Below are positions 33,535 to 40,297 of a DNA stretch of 40,297 nt, piece after piece. The stretch covers positions 1-40,297 of the forward strand of contig VGDH01000010.1 of assembly GCA_016869835.1 (NCBI GenBank), read 5' to 3'. The position numbers and the translations under genes are program-made. How positions within the stretch are numbered: the stretch's first letter is position 1; every line of letters starts with the position of its first letter. This DNA is from Alphaproteobacteria bacterium. Lineage in GTDB: Bacteria > Pseudomonadota > Alphaproteobacteria > Rhodobacterales > Rhodobacteraceae. The notes under the pieces were generated by a model. The model was given only the letters and a program-made list of their open reading frames with translations. It did not search any database and was not told the origin of the DNA.

Positions 33535-34175
33535 GCGGTCTTGTCCTCGAACTGGCAGTCATCGCGAATGGGGCAGATGCCGCATTTGGGTTTGCGCGCC
33601 ACGCAGATATAGCGGCCATGCAGGATCAGCCAGTGATGCGCGTGTTGCTGATACTCGGCAGGCACGTTGTCTTCAATGGCGCGCTCCACCGCCGCCTCGT
33701 CGCGGCCCGGTGCAATGCCGCTGCGGTTGCCGACGCGGAAGATATGGGTATCCACCGCCTGCGCAGGCTGGTGGAACCACATGTTCAAGACGACATTGGC
33801 CGTCTTGCGCCCCACACCGGGCAAGGATTGCAAGGCCGCGCGGGACGAAGGCACCTGCCCGCCATACTCATCAATCAGCATCTGGCTCAAGCGGATGACG
33901 TTCTTGGCCTTGTTGCGGAACAGGCCAATCGTCTTGATATGCTCGATCAGGCCCTCTTCGCCCAAGGCCAGCATCTTTTCGGGCGTGTCGGCAATGTGAA
34001 ACAGCCGCGCGGTGGCCTTGTTCACAGCCGCATCGGTGGCCTGCGCCGAAAGCGCGACCGCGACCACCAGGGTAAAGGCGTTGACATGGTGCAACTCGCC
34101 CTTCGGCTCGGGCTCCAATTCCTGGAACCGGGCAAAGATGCGCTGCATCGCGGGATAGGAAAGCTGCTTGGCCAT
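33531..34175 (-). CDS. nth: endonuclease III
   Basis: A 214-residue DNA glycosylase/AP lyase for oxidised pyrimidines. The helix-hairpin-helix LPGVGRKTANVVL carries the catalytic Lys, and VDTHIFRV the catalytic Asp. The 4Fe-4S cluster ligands are in CVARKPKCGICPIRDDC (C-x6-C-x2-C-x5-C). ATG 34175 (MAKQLSYP) is preferred; ATG 34193 would add six residues. It is divergent from an alkylation-repair gene 107 bases away and overlaps adenosine kinase. Confidence 0.96.
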   Translation of the reverse strand: MAKQLSYPAMQRIFARFQELEPEPKGELHHVNAFTLVVAVALSAQATDAAVNKATARLFHIADTPEKMLALGEEGLIEHIKTIGLFRNKAKNVIRLSQMLIDEYGGQVPSSRAALQSLPGVGRKTANVVLNMWFHQPAQAVDTHIFRVGNRSGIAPGRDEAAVERAIEDNVPAEYQQHAHHWLILHGRYICVARKPKCGICPIRDDCQFEDKTA

Positions 34176-34281
34176 GGCCGATCTATGCACCATCGGGCGG
34201 TGCGGCTGCAACGCTCTTCCCGCAAGATCCGGGTCGCCTACGCCCGCAGCTTCCCCTAAGCTTGCCCCGCAGGAGAGCGCC

Positions 34282-35148
34282 ATGACCGACCAAAGCCCCA
34301 GCTACCACTACGCCACCATCGCGCGGGCCCTGCGCGAGATGGACCAGGCCGGCCCCGGCATGACGCTTGAAACCCTTGCTGCCCGCATCGGCCTGTCGCC
34401 TGCCCATTTCCAACGCCTGTTCAGCCAATGGGTCGGGGTCAGCCCGAAACGCTATCTGCAATACCTGGCCCTTGACCACGCCCGCGACCTTCTCGCCCAG
34501 CGCTTCACCACGCTTGCCACTGCCCATGAAACCGGCCTGTCCAGCCCCGGGCGCCTGCATGATCTTTTCGTGACATGGGAGGCGATGACCCCCGGCACTT
34601 ATGCCAAGGGCGGTGCCGGGCTGACCATCCGCTGGGGGCTTGCCCCCTCGCCCTTTGGCGAAACCGTCGTCATGGCCACCCCGCGCGGCATCTGCGGCAT
34701 GGGCTTTGCCACCGAAATGGGGCAGACGGCGGCGACCGATGACCTGATGCGGCGCTGGCCCGCCGCCGATTTTCTACGCGACGATGCCGCCATCGCCCCC
34801 CTTGCCGCCGCCGCCTTCGGCGCAGGCGAGACGCGGCTTCACCTCATCGGCGCCCCCTTCCAGATCAAGGTCTGGGAGGCGCTCTTGTCCATCCCTTCGG
34901 GCCATGTCACCAGCTACGGCGAACTGGCCCGCGCCATCGGCCATGACAAGGCGGTGCGCGCGGTCGGTACCGCCGTCGGGCGCAACCCGATCAGCTATCT
35001 CATCCCCTGCCACCGCGCGCTGCGCCAATCGGGGGCGCTTGGCGGCTATCACTGGGGCCTGCCGGTGAAACGCGCGCTTCTCGCCTGGGAAAGCGCCCGC
35101 GAAGACAGCCGCTCAGACCGCCCAGCCCCGACCAACACGCAGCCGTGA
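34282..35148 (+). CDS. AraC-type HTH / methylated-DNA--protein-cysteine methyltransferase (Ada-like, without Ada N-terminal domain)
   Basis: A 288-residue protein with two domains. Residues about 10-110 are an AraC-type helix-turn-helix (TLETLAARIGLSPAHFQRLF, GVSPKRYLQYLALDHARDLL). Residues about 115-275 are an O6-alkylguanine methyltransferase with the PCHR active site (SYLIPCHRALRQSGALGGYHWG) and helix FQIKVWEALLSIPSGHVTSYGE. The Ada N-terminal zinc domain that senses methyl phosphotriesters is absent. ATG 34282 has an AGGAG site. Pairing with divergent nth makes a small DNA-repair locus. Confidence 0.93.
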   Translation: MTDQSPSYHYATIARALREMDQAGPGMTLETLAARIGLSPAHFQRLFSQWVGVSPKRYLQYLALDHARDLLAQRFTTLATAHETGLSSPGRLHDLFVTWEAMTPGTYAKGGAGLTIRWGLAPSPFGETVVMATPRGICGMGFATEMGQTAATDDLMRRWPAADFLRDDAAIAPLAAAAFGAGETRLHLIGAPFQIKVWEALLSIPSGHVTSYGELARAIGHDKAVRAVGTAVGRNPISYLIPCHRALRQSGALGGYHWGLPVKRALLAWESAREDSRSDRPAPTNTQP

Positions 35149-35175
35149 TGGGCAAGAACCCGCGTTTGCCCGGCG

Positions 35176-35262
35176 CTGCTATGGGATAGCAGGGCCAAGC
35201 CTGCTATATGGGGCCCAAGGCGGGAAACGCCGAACCCCAAGGCGGAAAACGCCGACCCCAAG
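35176..35262 (+). promoter_or_regulatory. leader repeats upstream of the OmpA-like lipoprotein
   Basis: CTGCTAT (35176-35182) pairs perfectly with ATAGCAG (35186-35192), and a second CTGCTAT (35201-35207) can compete for the same arm. Two 22-base tandem units follow (35214-35235 and 35236-35257, each CCCAAGGCGG...ACGCCGA with a GGCG / CGCC hairpin), then a partial third CCCAAG, ending 15 bases before the start codon. It could be a regulatory leader or a small tandem repeat. Confidence 0.45.
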
Positions 35263-35277
35263 TAACGAGGCACGACC

Positions 35278-35934
35278 ATGACCCTTAAGACCCCGATGAT
35301 TCTCGCCGCCCTTGGCGCGCTGACCCTTTCGGCCTGCGTTGATCCCAACGCCTATCCCGAAGACCCGAACGCCCGCGCCAAAAGCGGCGCAATCATCGGC
35401 GGGATGCTGGGCGCCATGGCCGGTGTCGCGGTGTCGGGCGACGGGGATGAACTGAAGGGCGCGATCCTGGGCGGCGCGGTCGGTGCCGCCACCGGCGCGG
35501 CCATCGGTTCGGACCTTGACCGTCAGGCGGCCGAACTGCGCAGTTCGTTGAACTCCAACATCTCGGTCACCAACATGGGCGGCTATCTGGTCGTCAACAT
35601 GCCGCAAGACCTTTTGTTCGCCACCGACAGCGCCGCGCTTTCGGGCAATCTGGTCGGCGACCTGCGCGCGGTGGGCTCCAGCCTGATCCGCTATCCCAAC
35701 TCCACCATCGAGGTGATCGGCCATACCGACAACGTCGGCGAGGCCGCCTATAACCAGGACCTGTCGCAACGCCGCGCCGTCGCCGTGGCCGAGGTGCTGC
35801 GCAGCTCGGGCGTGCCGGCGGGCCGCATCGCCACCATCGGGCGCGGCGAAGATGCGCCAATCGCCGCCAACCAGACCGAAGCGGGCCGCGCGATGAACCG
35901 CCGGGTGGAAATCATCATCCGCCCGACGCGCTGA
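35278..35934 (+). CDS. OmpA-family lipoprotein with glycine-zipper domain
   Basis: An outer-membrane lipoprotein of 218 residues. The lipobox is LTLSAC (Cys 20). A glycine-zipper segment (about 35-85; SGAIIGGMLGAMAGVAVSG, LGGAVGAATGAAIGSDLD) precedes a C-terminal OmpA peptidoglycan-binding domain (about 105-215) with TIEVIGHTDNVGEAAYNQDL, LSQRRAVAVAEVL and NRRVEIIIRP. The architecture matches YiaD-like proteins. A terminator follows at 35963. Confidence 0.93.
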   Translation: MTLKTPMILAALGALTLSACVDPNAYPEDPNARAKSGAIIGGMLGAMAGVAVSGDGDELKGAILGGAVGAATGAAIGSDLDRQAAELRSSLNSNISVTNMGGYLVVNMPQDLLFATDSAALSGNLVGDLRAVGSSLIRYPNSTIEVIGHTDNVGEAAYNQDLSQRRAVAVAEVLRSSGVPAGRIATIGRGEDAPIAANQTEAGRAMNRRVEIIIRPTR

Positions 35935-35962
35935 ACCCCGCGTCACCTGTCAGGAAAATTTT

Positions 35963-35993
35963 GGGCCGGAGGGGAAACCTCCGGCCCTTCTTC
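35963..35993 (+). terminator. rho-independent terminator of the OmpA-like gene
   Basis: Perfect 10-bp stem GGGCCGGAGG / CCTCCGGCCC with a GGAAA loop (35963-35987), followed by the T-rich TTCTTC. Confidence 0.75.
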
Positions 35994-36010
35994 ATTGATG
36001 TTTCCCCGAA

Positions 36011-36033
36011 ATTGGTCATATGTTTGAACCAAT
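36011..36033. promoter_or_regulatory. inverted repeat, candidate autoregulatory operator of the GntR gene
   Basis: ATTGGT-N11-ACCAAT, 14 bases before the start codon. FadR-type GntR proteins (PdhR, LldR) use TTGGT / ACCAA half-sites, though usually with a 3-4 base spacer. The arms match; the long spacer is unusual. Confidence 0.45.
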
Positions 36034-36047
36034 CGCCGGAGGAGACG

Positions 36048-36818
36048 ATGCCGTTCCAGAAGATCGAAGCGGAAAAGCTCTCGCAGAGCGTGGTCCATCA
36101 GGTGGAACTCCTGATCCTGCGCGGCATCCTGCGCCCCGGCGAACGCCTGCCCTCGGAACGCGAACTCTCTGACCGGCTGGGCGTCTCGCGCCCCTCGCTG
36201 CGCGAAGCCATCGCCGATCTGCAAGACCGGGGCCTGCTCATGGCCAAACCCAATGCCGGGGTCTTTGTCGCCGATGTGCTGGGCTCGGCCTTTTCACCCG
36301 CGCTGATCGAGCTTTTCTCAACCTATGAAGACGCGGTTTTCGACTATGTCGCCTTCCGCCGCGACATGGAGGGGCTGGCCGCCGAACGCGCGGCGCATTT
36401 CGGCTCGAACACCGATCTTGAGGTGATCGACACCATCTTCCGCAAGATGGAAGCGGCACATCAGAAACGCGACCCGACCGATGAGGCCGACCTCGACGCC
36501 AATTTCCACATGGCCATTATCGAGGCCAGCCATAACGTCGTCATGCTGCACATGATGCGCACGATGTATGACCTTTTACGCCAGGGCGTGTTCTACAACC
36601 GGCAAGTGATGTTCAAGAACCGCCTGACCCGCGACATGCTTCTGGACCAGCACCGCGCCATCAACACCGGCATCCAGGCGCGCGACCCGAAGGCCGCCCG
36701 CGCGGCGGTCGAGGCGCATATGGATTATGTCACCCGATCCATGTCCGACCAGATCAAGGCCGCCCGGAACGAGGCCATCGCCCGCCAGCGCCTGCAACAC
36801 GAAAAAAGCCGCCACTAA
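36048..36818 (+). CDS. FadR-subfamily GntR transcriptional regulator
   Basis: A 256-residue regulator. The winged helix is residues about 10-75 (LILRGILRPGERLPSEREL, LGVSRPSLREAIADLQDRG). An FCD all-helical effector domain (about 95-235) carries candidate metal ligands in DANFHMAIIEASHN and in the DQHRAI and EAHMDYV helices. PdhR/LldR-type regulators sense pyruvate, lactate or related acids; none is indicated here because the gene stands alone. ATG 36048 follows GGAGGAG. A terminator shared with the convergent atp operon follows. Confidence 0.92.
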   Translation: MPFQKIEAEKLSQSVVHQVELLILRGILRPGERLPSERELSDRLGVSRPSLREAIADLQDRGLLMAKPNAGVFVADVLGSAFSPALIELFSTYEDAVFDYVAFRRDMEGLAAERAAHFGSNTDLEVIDTIFRKMEAAHQKRDPTDEADLDANFHMAIIEASHNVVMLHMMRTMYDLLRQGVFYNRQVMFKNRLTRDMLLDQHRAINTGIQARDPKAARAAVEAHMDYVTRSMSDQIKAARNEAIARQRLQHEKSRH

Positions 36819-36822
36819 CGAA

Positions 36823-36849
36823 AAAACCCCAGGGCCAGCCCGGGGTTTT
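36823..36849. terminator. bidirectional terminator between the GntR gene and atpF
   Basis: AAAACCCC (36823-36830) pairs with GGGGTTTT (36842-36849), with A and T runs on both sides, so it can act for both convergent transcripts. Confidence 0.7.
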
Positions 36850-36871
36850 CCTGTTTCTTGTCAGGCAAGGC

Positions 36872-37429
36872 TTAGTGCAGCTTCGCTTCAACCTGTGCAA
36901 TCGCCTCGTCGATCGAGGCCGCCGCCGCTTCGGCCGAGCTTTGCTTGGCCAGCACATCGGCCGCCGCAGCAACCGCCACGGTCACCGCCCGCTCACGCAC
37001 CTGACGCAGGGCCGAAGCCTCGGCGCTGGCGATCTGATCTTCGGCCGCACCCAGACGGCGCGCGATCGACAGCTTCAGATCTTCCTTGGCCTGCTTGGCC
37101 GCGGCCAAAGCCTCATCCTTGGCAGCCGCCACGATGCGTTCGGACTGTTCCTGCACGTCCTTCTGCTTCTTCTCGTAAGACGACAGCAGCGCACGTGCCT
37201 CTTCGCGCAGCGCCCGGGCCTCGGCCAGCTCGGCCTTGATCTGGTTGGCACGCGCATCCAGCATGCCGCCCAGCTTGCCCGGAACCTTGGCCCACAGCAG
37301 AATCCCGATAAACACCAGGAAGGCCAGCAGAACCACAAAGTTCGAATTCCACAGCGAGAAGAATGGGCCACCGGCCGCAAAGGCGGGGCTGGCGCTCAAC
37401 AGGGCAAAGGGAAGGATCAGATGTTTCAT
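36872..37429 (-). CDS. atpF: F0F1 ATP synthase subunit b
   Basis: Peripheral-stalk subunit b, 185 residues. A hydrophobic N-terminus (MKHLILPFALLSASPAFAAG, resembling a signal peptide) and one membrane helix (FVVLLAFLVFIGILLW, about 31-46) precede a long Ala/Glu/Lys coiled coil that reaches F1. It forms a heterodimer with the b' protein encoded 4 bases upstream. It is the last F0 gene of the operon; F1 genes are elsewhere, as usual in alphaproteobacteria. Confidence 0.95.
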   Translation of the reverse strand: MKHLILPFALLSASPAFAAGGPFFSLWNSNFVVLLAFLVFIGILLWAKVPGKLGGMLDARANQIKAELAEARALREEARALLSSYEKKQKDVQEQSERIVAAAKDEALAAAKQAKEDLKLSIARRLGAAEDQIASAEASALRQVRERAVTVAVAAAADVLAKQSSAEAAAASIDEAIAQVEAKLH

Positions 37430-37433
37430 GGCC

Positions 37434-37979
37434 TTACCCTTTCAACGCGGCAGTCACGGCGGCGGTGACAGCCTTGGCATCGGCCTTGCCACCCAGGGCC
37501 GCCACCAATTCCTTGGCGGTGTCCTTGGCGACCTCGGTCACGGCTTCCATGGCCCCGGCGCGAATGTCGCCAATCCGCTTTTCGGATTCGGCCGCCTTGG
37601 CGGCAATCTCGGCATCGGCCTTGGCCAGCGCCTTGTCCAGATCCTTCTGGATATCGGCCTTGGCCGCAGCCACGATCTTGGCCGCCTCGGCACGGGCCGC
37701 AACCAGCGCGTCGTTATAGGCCTTCTCGGCGCCCACGGCCTTCTGCTTCAGCTCTTCGGCTGCGGCAAGGTCATTGGTGATCGTGCCCTTGCGCTCGGCC
37801 AGAACCGCGCCAATGCGCGGCAGCGCGACGCGCGACAACACGAAGTAGATCACGGCCAGCGTGATCAAAAGCCAGAAAATCTGGTTGGGGAAGGTCGAGA
37901 AGTCCAGCTGAGGCATCCCTGCCTCGGCCATCCCTGTGCCCCCATGCGCCACATCCGTGGCCGTCGTTTCGGTCGCCAT
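37434..37979 (-). CDS. atpX: F0F1 ATP synthase subunit b'
   Basis: Second, diverged stalk subunit, 181 residues, typical of alphaproteobacteria and phototrophs. One membrane helix ([20 protein letters not shown], about 29-48) is followed by [20 protein letters not shown], the conserved b/b' start of the coiled coil, then an Ala/Lys/Asp-rich helix to the end. It precedes atpF by 4 bases and follows atpE across a 105-base gap that holds a long hairpin. Confidence 0.94.
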   Translation of the reverse strand: MATETTATDVAHGGTGMAEAGMPQLDFSTFPNQIFWLLITLAVIYFVLSRVALPRIGAVLAERKGTITNDLAAAEELKQKAVGAEKAYNDALVAARAEAAKIVAAAKADIQKDLDKALAKADAEIAAKAAESEKRIGDIRAGAMEAVTEVAKDTAKELVAALGGKADAKAVTAAVTAALKG

Positions 37980-38012
37980 GTCTCTTGTCCTCCGTCGGAC
38001 CCTTTGGGAATT

Positions 38013-38062
38013 TCAGGGATGCAAGGCCCGATACCCGATATCGGCTGGCCCTGCATCCCTGA
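38013..38062 (-). other. long intercistronic hairpin between atpE and atpF'
   Basis: Outer arms TCAGGGATGCA (38013-38023) and TGCATCCCTGA (38052-38062) are perfectly complementary over 11 bp. The stem continues with GGC / GCC and an inner CCGATA / TATCGG hairpin (38028-38044), about 20 bp in all. No T-run follows. It probably stabilises the upstream atpE transcript or attenuates the downstream genes. Confidence 0.75.
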
Positions 38063-38084
38063 CCGTAAGGATGCGAAGGTCAGA

Positions 38085-38324
38085 TCAGACGGCGAACATC
38101 AGCAGAAGCGCGACGAGGAACGAGAAGATCCCCAGAGCTTCGGCGAAGGCCAGACCGATGAAGAGAGTGGCAGTCTGCGAACCGGCAGCCGACGGATTGC
38201 GCAGAGCGCCCGCGAGGAAGTTGCCGGCCACATTGCCAACACCGATGGCAGCGGCGCCCGAACCGATGGCGGCCAGACCGGCACCGATGAATTTGCCCAT
38301 ATCGGCGAGAACTGCGAGATCCAT
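38085..38324 (-). CDS. atpE: F0F1 ATP synthase subunit c
   Basis: Proton-carrying ring subunit, 79 residues with two helices. Helix 1: [20 protein letters not shown], with the tight-packing glycine repeats. The polar loop is RNPSAAG. Helix 2: [20 protein letters not shown], whose Glu (FAEAL) is the proton site. A strong ribosome site (AAGGAG) precedes the start, in line with the high dose of c needed. Confidence 0.97.
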   Translation of the reverse strand: MDLAVLADMGKFIGAGLAAIGSGAAAIGVGNVAGNFLAGALRNPSAAGSQTATLFIGLAFAEALGIFSFLVALLLMFAV

Positions 38325-38374
38325 GTGTCTTCTCCTTACGATGGAATAGTCAGTTTGATTGTCCAGCTTGCAGA

Positions 38375-39154
38375 TCAGTGCGACGGATGCAGCGCATCGC
38401 GCAGGTAGACGCAGGCCAGAATGGTGAACACATAGGCCTGGATGGCAGACACCAGAACCTCAAGTGCATAAATGGCGGTGATGGCAAGGATCGACACTGG
38501 CGTCACCACCAGACCGATCCCGCTCGAGATCAGCACCAAGGGCGCAAAGGCGGCAAACACCTTGATCACCGCGTGACCGGCCATGATGTTGCCGGCCAGA
38601 CGGATCGAATGGCTCACCGGGCGCACGAAATACGAGATCACCTCGATCACGGCGATGATGGGGCGCAGCACCAAAGGCGCATCCTTCATCCAGAACAGGC
38701 CCAGAAACGCCATGCCGTTCTTGGCAAAGCCCAGAATGGTCACAAAGATGAAAAAGCCAAAGCCCATGACCGCCGTCACCGCGATATGGCTTGTCGGCGT
38801 GAACGAACCGGGGATCAGCCCCAGGAAGTTGGCCGTCAGGATGAAGATGAACAGCGTCATGATCATCGGGAAATACTTGGCCCCGTCATGGCCGACGACA
38901 TCTTCCACCATCTTGTAGATGAAGCCATAAGCCAGCTCACCCACCGACTGCATCCGCGTCGGGATCAGCGCCCGGCCCTTCGAGCCCAGAACGAAGATCA
39001 CGGTGATGGTGATGATGGCCAGCGCCATCCAAAGCGTGGCATTGGTGGGCGTATACCACTCGATCGGGCCTTCGCCGAACAAACGGGTAATCTTGAACTG
39101 GTCCAGCGGGTGGAAAACCAGGCTTTCGCCATGTGCTGCGTTCTCAGTTGCCAC
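38375..39154 (-). CDS. atpB: F0F1 ATP synthase subunit a
   Basis: Proton-channel stator subunit, 259 residues with about five or six helices. The essential Arg is in [36 protein letters not shown] and the C-terminal [20 protein letters not shown] are family hallmarks. Its start overlaps the atpI 3' end by 11 bases. Confidence 0.97.
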   Translation of the reverse strand: MATENAAHGESLVFHPLDQFKITRLFGEGPIEWYTPTNATLWMALAIITITVIFVLGSKGRALIPTRMQSVGELAYGFIYKMVEDVVGHDGAKYFPMIMTLFIFILTANFLGLIPGSFTPTSHIAVTAVMGFGFFIFVTILGFAKNGMAFLGLFWMKDAPLVLRPIIAVIEVISYFVRPVSHSIRLAGNIMAGHAVIKVFAAFAPLVLISSGIGLVVTPVSILAITAIYALEVLVSAIQAYVFTILACVYLRDALHPSH

Positions 39155-39485
39155 GTCCGTCTTCCCCTTTTTCGGCCGCCTTGGCGACCCGTCGCATCTC
39201 TACTTCCTTCGCCGAGCGCAGCATGGTCTGGATACCCGCCGCCAGCCCCGCGAAGATGAACAGCACCAGAAAGATCGGCATGGTCCCGAAAAGATGGTCC
39301 AGCCCGTATCCGATGCCAAAGCCGATCCCAAGACCGGCCACCAGCTCAATCACCATCCGCCATGCCAGTTGGGCCTGCGAATACTGATCTCCCTTCGTGC
39401 TGCTGGCGGGGTTCACCGCCTGCTTCGCCTCGGCAATCCGCTTTTCCAGCGCCTCAAGTCGTGCGCGGTCAGCCTCTGACACCAT
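39144..39485 (-). CDS. atpI: AtpI/AtpZ-type ATP synthase assembly protein
   Basis: A 113-residue protein, first gene of the F0 operon. An N-terminal charged helix ([20 protein letters not shown]) precedes two membrane helices ([40 protein letters not shown]) with the family Gly-rich turn between them, and a charged tail. AtpI proteins aid c-ring assembly. ATG 39485 is chosen: it gives the family length and follows a TTGAGG site and a promoter; longer readings overlap the divergent arsR gene. Confidence 0.9.
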   Translation of the reverse strand: MVSEADRARLEALEKRIAEAKQAVNPASSTKGDQYSQAQLAWRMVIELVAGLGIGFGIGYGLDHLFGTMPIFLVLFIFAGLAAGIQTMLRSAKEVEMRRVAKAAEKGEDGRGN

Positions 39486-39515
39486 GGCAAATCGCCTCAA
39501 GAGAAGTCGCAGGAC

Positions 39516-39544
39516 ACCTAAGCGAAGCCCCCGCCCCGAGTCAA
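39516..39544 (-). promoter_or_regulatory. candidate sigma-70 promoter of the atpIBEF'F operon
   Basis: On the minus strand TTGACT (39544-39539), 17 bases, TTAGGT (39521-39516). The -35 matches 5 of 6 and spacing is ideal; the -10 is weak. The start would be near 39509, giving a leader of about 24 bases. Confidence 0.45.
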
Positions 39545-39679
39545 GATGCCAAAGCGCCCAAGAACTACCCAATATCCATCTGAAAAGACTAGGTTTTCCA
39601 TTCTGCCGCAACCCCGCGATCCGCCCTGACCACCCGTCCGAGGCCAGATCCCGGCCCCGCGCCTCATTCAACCATCCGG

Positions 39680-39709
39680 TTGACGATTGCCGCGCAACGC
39701 CGCAATAGT
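39680..39709 (+). promoter_or_regulatory. candidate promoter of the arsR-type gene
   Basis: TTGACG (39680-39685), 18 bases, AATAGT (39704-39709), or CAATAG with 17. The predicted start coincides with the ATG at 39715, so the mRNA may be leaderless; no ribosome site is visible before this ATG. Confidence 0.4.
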
Positions 39710-39714
39710 CCGCC

Positions 39715-40056
39715 ATGCCCGCCACACTCGACACCACCTTCGCCGCCCTCGCCGACCCGACCCGCCGGGCGATCCTGGCCATGCTCCTCGAAGATGACAT
39801 GGCCGTCACCGATGTGGCCGAACCCTTCGACATCAGCCTCGCGGCGATCTCCAAACACCTCGGCATCCTCGCCGAGGCCGGGCTCATCAGCCGCGAAAAG
39901 CGCGGCCGGGTGATCTGGTGCAAGCTGGAACCCGACGCCATGCGCGACGCCTCGGTCTGGATGCAGGGCTTTGGGCAGTTCGACCCGATCGACCTCGACG
40001 CCTTCGAGAAATTCCTCGAAACCGAACTCGGCCCCACCGACACGCCCGCAGCCTGA
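39715..40056 (+). CDS. ArsR-family (SmtB/ArsR) transcriptional regulator
   Basis: A 113-residue winged-helix repressor type. The core reads FAALADPTRRAILAML, then VTDVAEPFDISLAAISKHLG (recognition helix) and EAGLISREKRGRVIWCKLEP (wing). The metal motif ELCVCD is absent from the recognition helix and only one Cys is present, so it probably senses something other than As or Cd; it resembles the SdpR/YgaV-like subgroup often paired with an SRPBCC gene. None follows here before the IS21-type end at 40200. Confidence 0.9.
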   Translation: MPATLDTTFAALADPTRRAILAMLLEDDMAVTDVAEPFDISLAAISKHLGILAEAGLISREKRGRVIWCKLEPDAMRDASVWMQGFGQFDPIDLDAFEKFLETELGPTDTPAA

Positions 40057-40136
40057 ACCCCCGCGCGCCCTGTCTCGGCTTTAGGGGTTCATCTTGGCCG
40101 AAATACCCTCGGGGGGTGAGCGCGGCACGCGCGAGG

Positions 40137-40158
40137 GGGGCAGACAGCCCCATTTTTT
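40137..40158 (+). terminator. terminator after the arsR-type gene
   Basis: GGGGC (40137-40141), AGACA loop, GCCCC (40147-40151), then ATTTTTTG. The preceding 40090-40135 has the form of a Rhodobacterales intergenic palindrome (GCGCG-GCA-CGCGC hairpin after a GGCCGAAATACC block). Confidence 0.65.
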
Positions 40159-40199
40159 GTTAAAAAAAATCACTTTAAATTAGATATTTATGTAAAATC

Positions 40200-40297
40200 T
40201 GTTGATTTCCAGTGAGAAGTGACCCGTGTAGGCGCATAATTTCCATTGAGATTTGACCCATGTGACCCTCCCCCGAGCGAAGAGCGAGGGGGTCAAA
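40200..40297 (+). mobile_element. terminal end of an IS21-family element (cut by the window edge)
   Basis: Two related repeats in the same orientation, ATTTCCAGTGAGAAGTGACC (40205-40224) and ATTTCCATTGAGATTTGACC (40240-40259), about 35 bp apart. IS21-family ends carry such multiple terminal repeats with the ATTTCCA-TGAGA--TGACCC pattern. The end would begin at TGTTGATTTCC (40200), next to a very AT-rich target (40152-40200). A GACCC / GGGTC hairpin (40264-40294) follows. istA/istB would lie to the right. Confidence 0.6.

Noticed and set aside
1-40297. CRISPR array or rRNA operon
   Set aside because: No regularly spaced repeats of CRISPR type and no rRNA-like sequence seen.

Overview
The window is chromosomal DNA of an alphaproteobacterium, most probably a Rhodobacterales (Paracoccaceae-like) species. 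The evidence is high GC with strong third-position GC, an F0 ATP synthase operon with duplicated b subunits (atpI-B-E-F'-F), an fdsA-fdhD-fdsD formate dehydrogenase tail, the argH / small lipoprotein / lysA / TIGR02302 order, and DUF6638 and DUF1523 genes. Most of it is core metabolism with short intergenic gaps.

Layout. (1) 1-3.7 kb: end of a NAD-type molybdenum formate dehydrogenase operon. (2) 3.8-5.2 kb: a small zinc-ribbon protein and a YghU-type glutathione transferase. (3) 5.2-8.2 kb, minus strand: modE-like / modA / modB / modC molybdate import, with two matching palindromes before modA; it probably feeds the nearby Mo enzyme. (4) 8.3-9.7 kb: a copper-associated pair. (5) 9.7-11.3 kb: creatinase behind a promoter and a leader with several helices, followed by hairpin repeats and a terminator. 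(6) 11.3-15.4 kb: a membrane protein, an L,D-transpeptidase lipoprotein, a cupin and panB-panC. (7) 15.5-19.2 kb: a TelA-like coiled-coil gene, a scar made of an IS3-family end and the 3' end of a probable putAbiC phage abortive-infection gene, then DUF6638 fused to a two-helix membrane protein, and DUF1523. (8) 19.2-27.6 kb, minus strand: pheT and argH-lipoprotein-lysA-TIGR02302. (9) 27.6-31.9 kb: TlpA-like thioredoxin, fasciclin protein, a DUF4274-like protein, pheS, a P1 peptidase and a truncated SDR gene. (10) 31.9-32.4 kb: a non-coding stretch with a tRNA-like element lacking an anticodon loop. (11) 32.4-36.8 kb: adenosine kinase and nth, divergent from an AraC-MGMT alkylation repair gene, then an OmpA-like lipoprotein and a FadR-type regulator. 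(12) 36.8-39.5 kb, minus strand: the F0 operon. (13) 39.7-40.3 kb: an ArsR regulator and the outer end of an IS21-family element cut by the window edge.

The least ordinary places are the IS3/Abi scar (16.49-16.87 kb), the creatinase leader RNA (9.80-9.94 kb), the tRNA-like element (32.18-32.25 kb), the paired Mo-box-like palindromes (7.78-7.85 kb) and the long hairpin between atpE and atpF'. No CRISPR array, rRNA gene or canonical tRNA gene was seen. All family assignments come from reading motifs by eye; no search was run.
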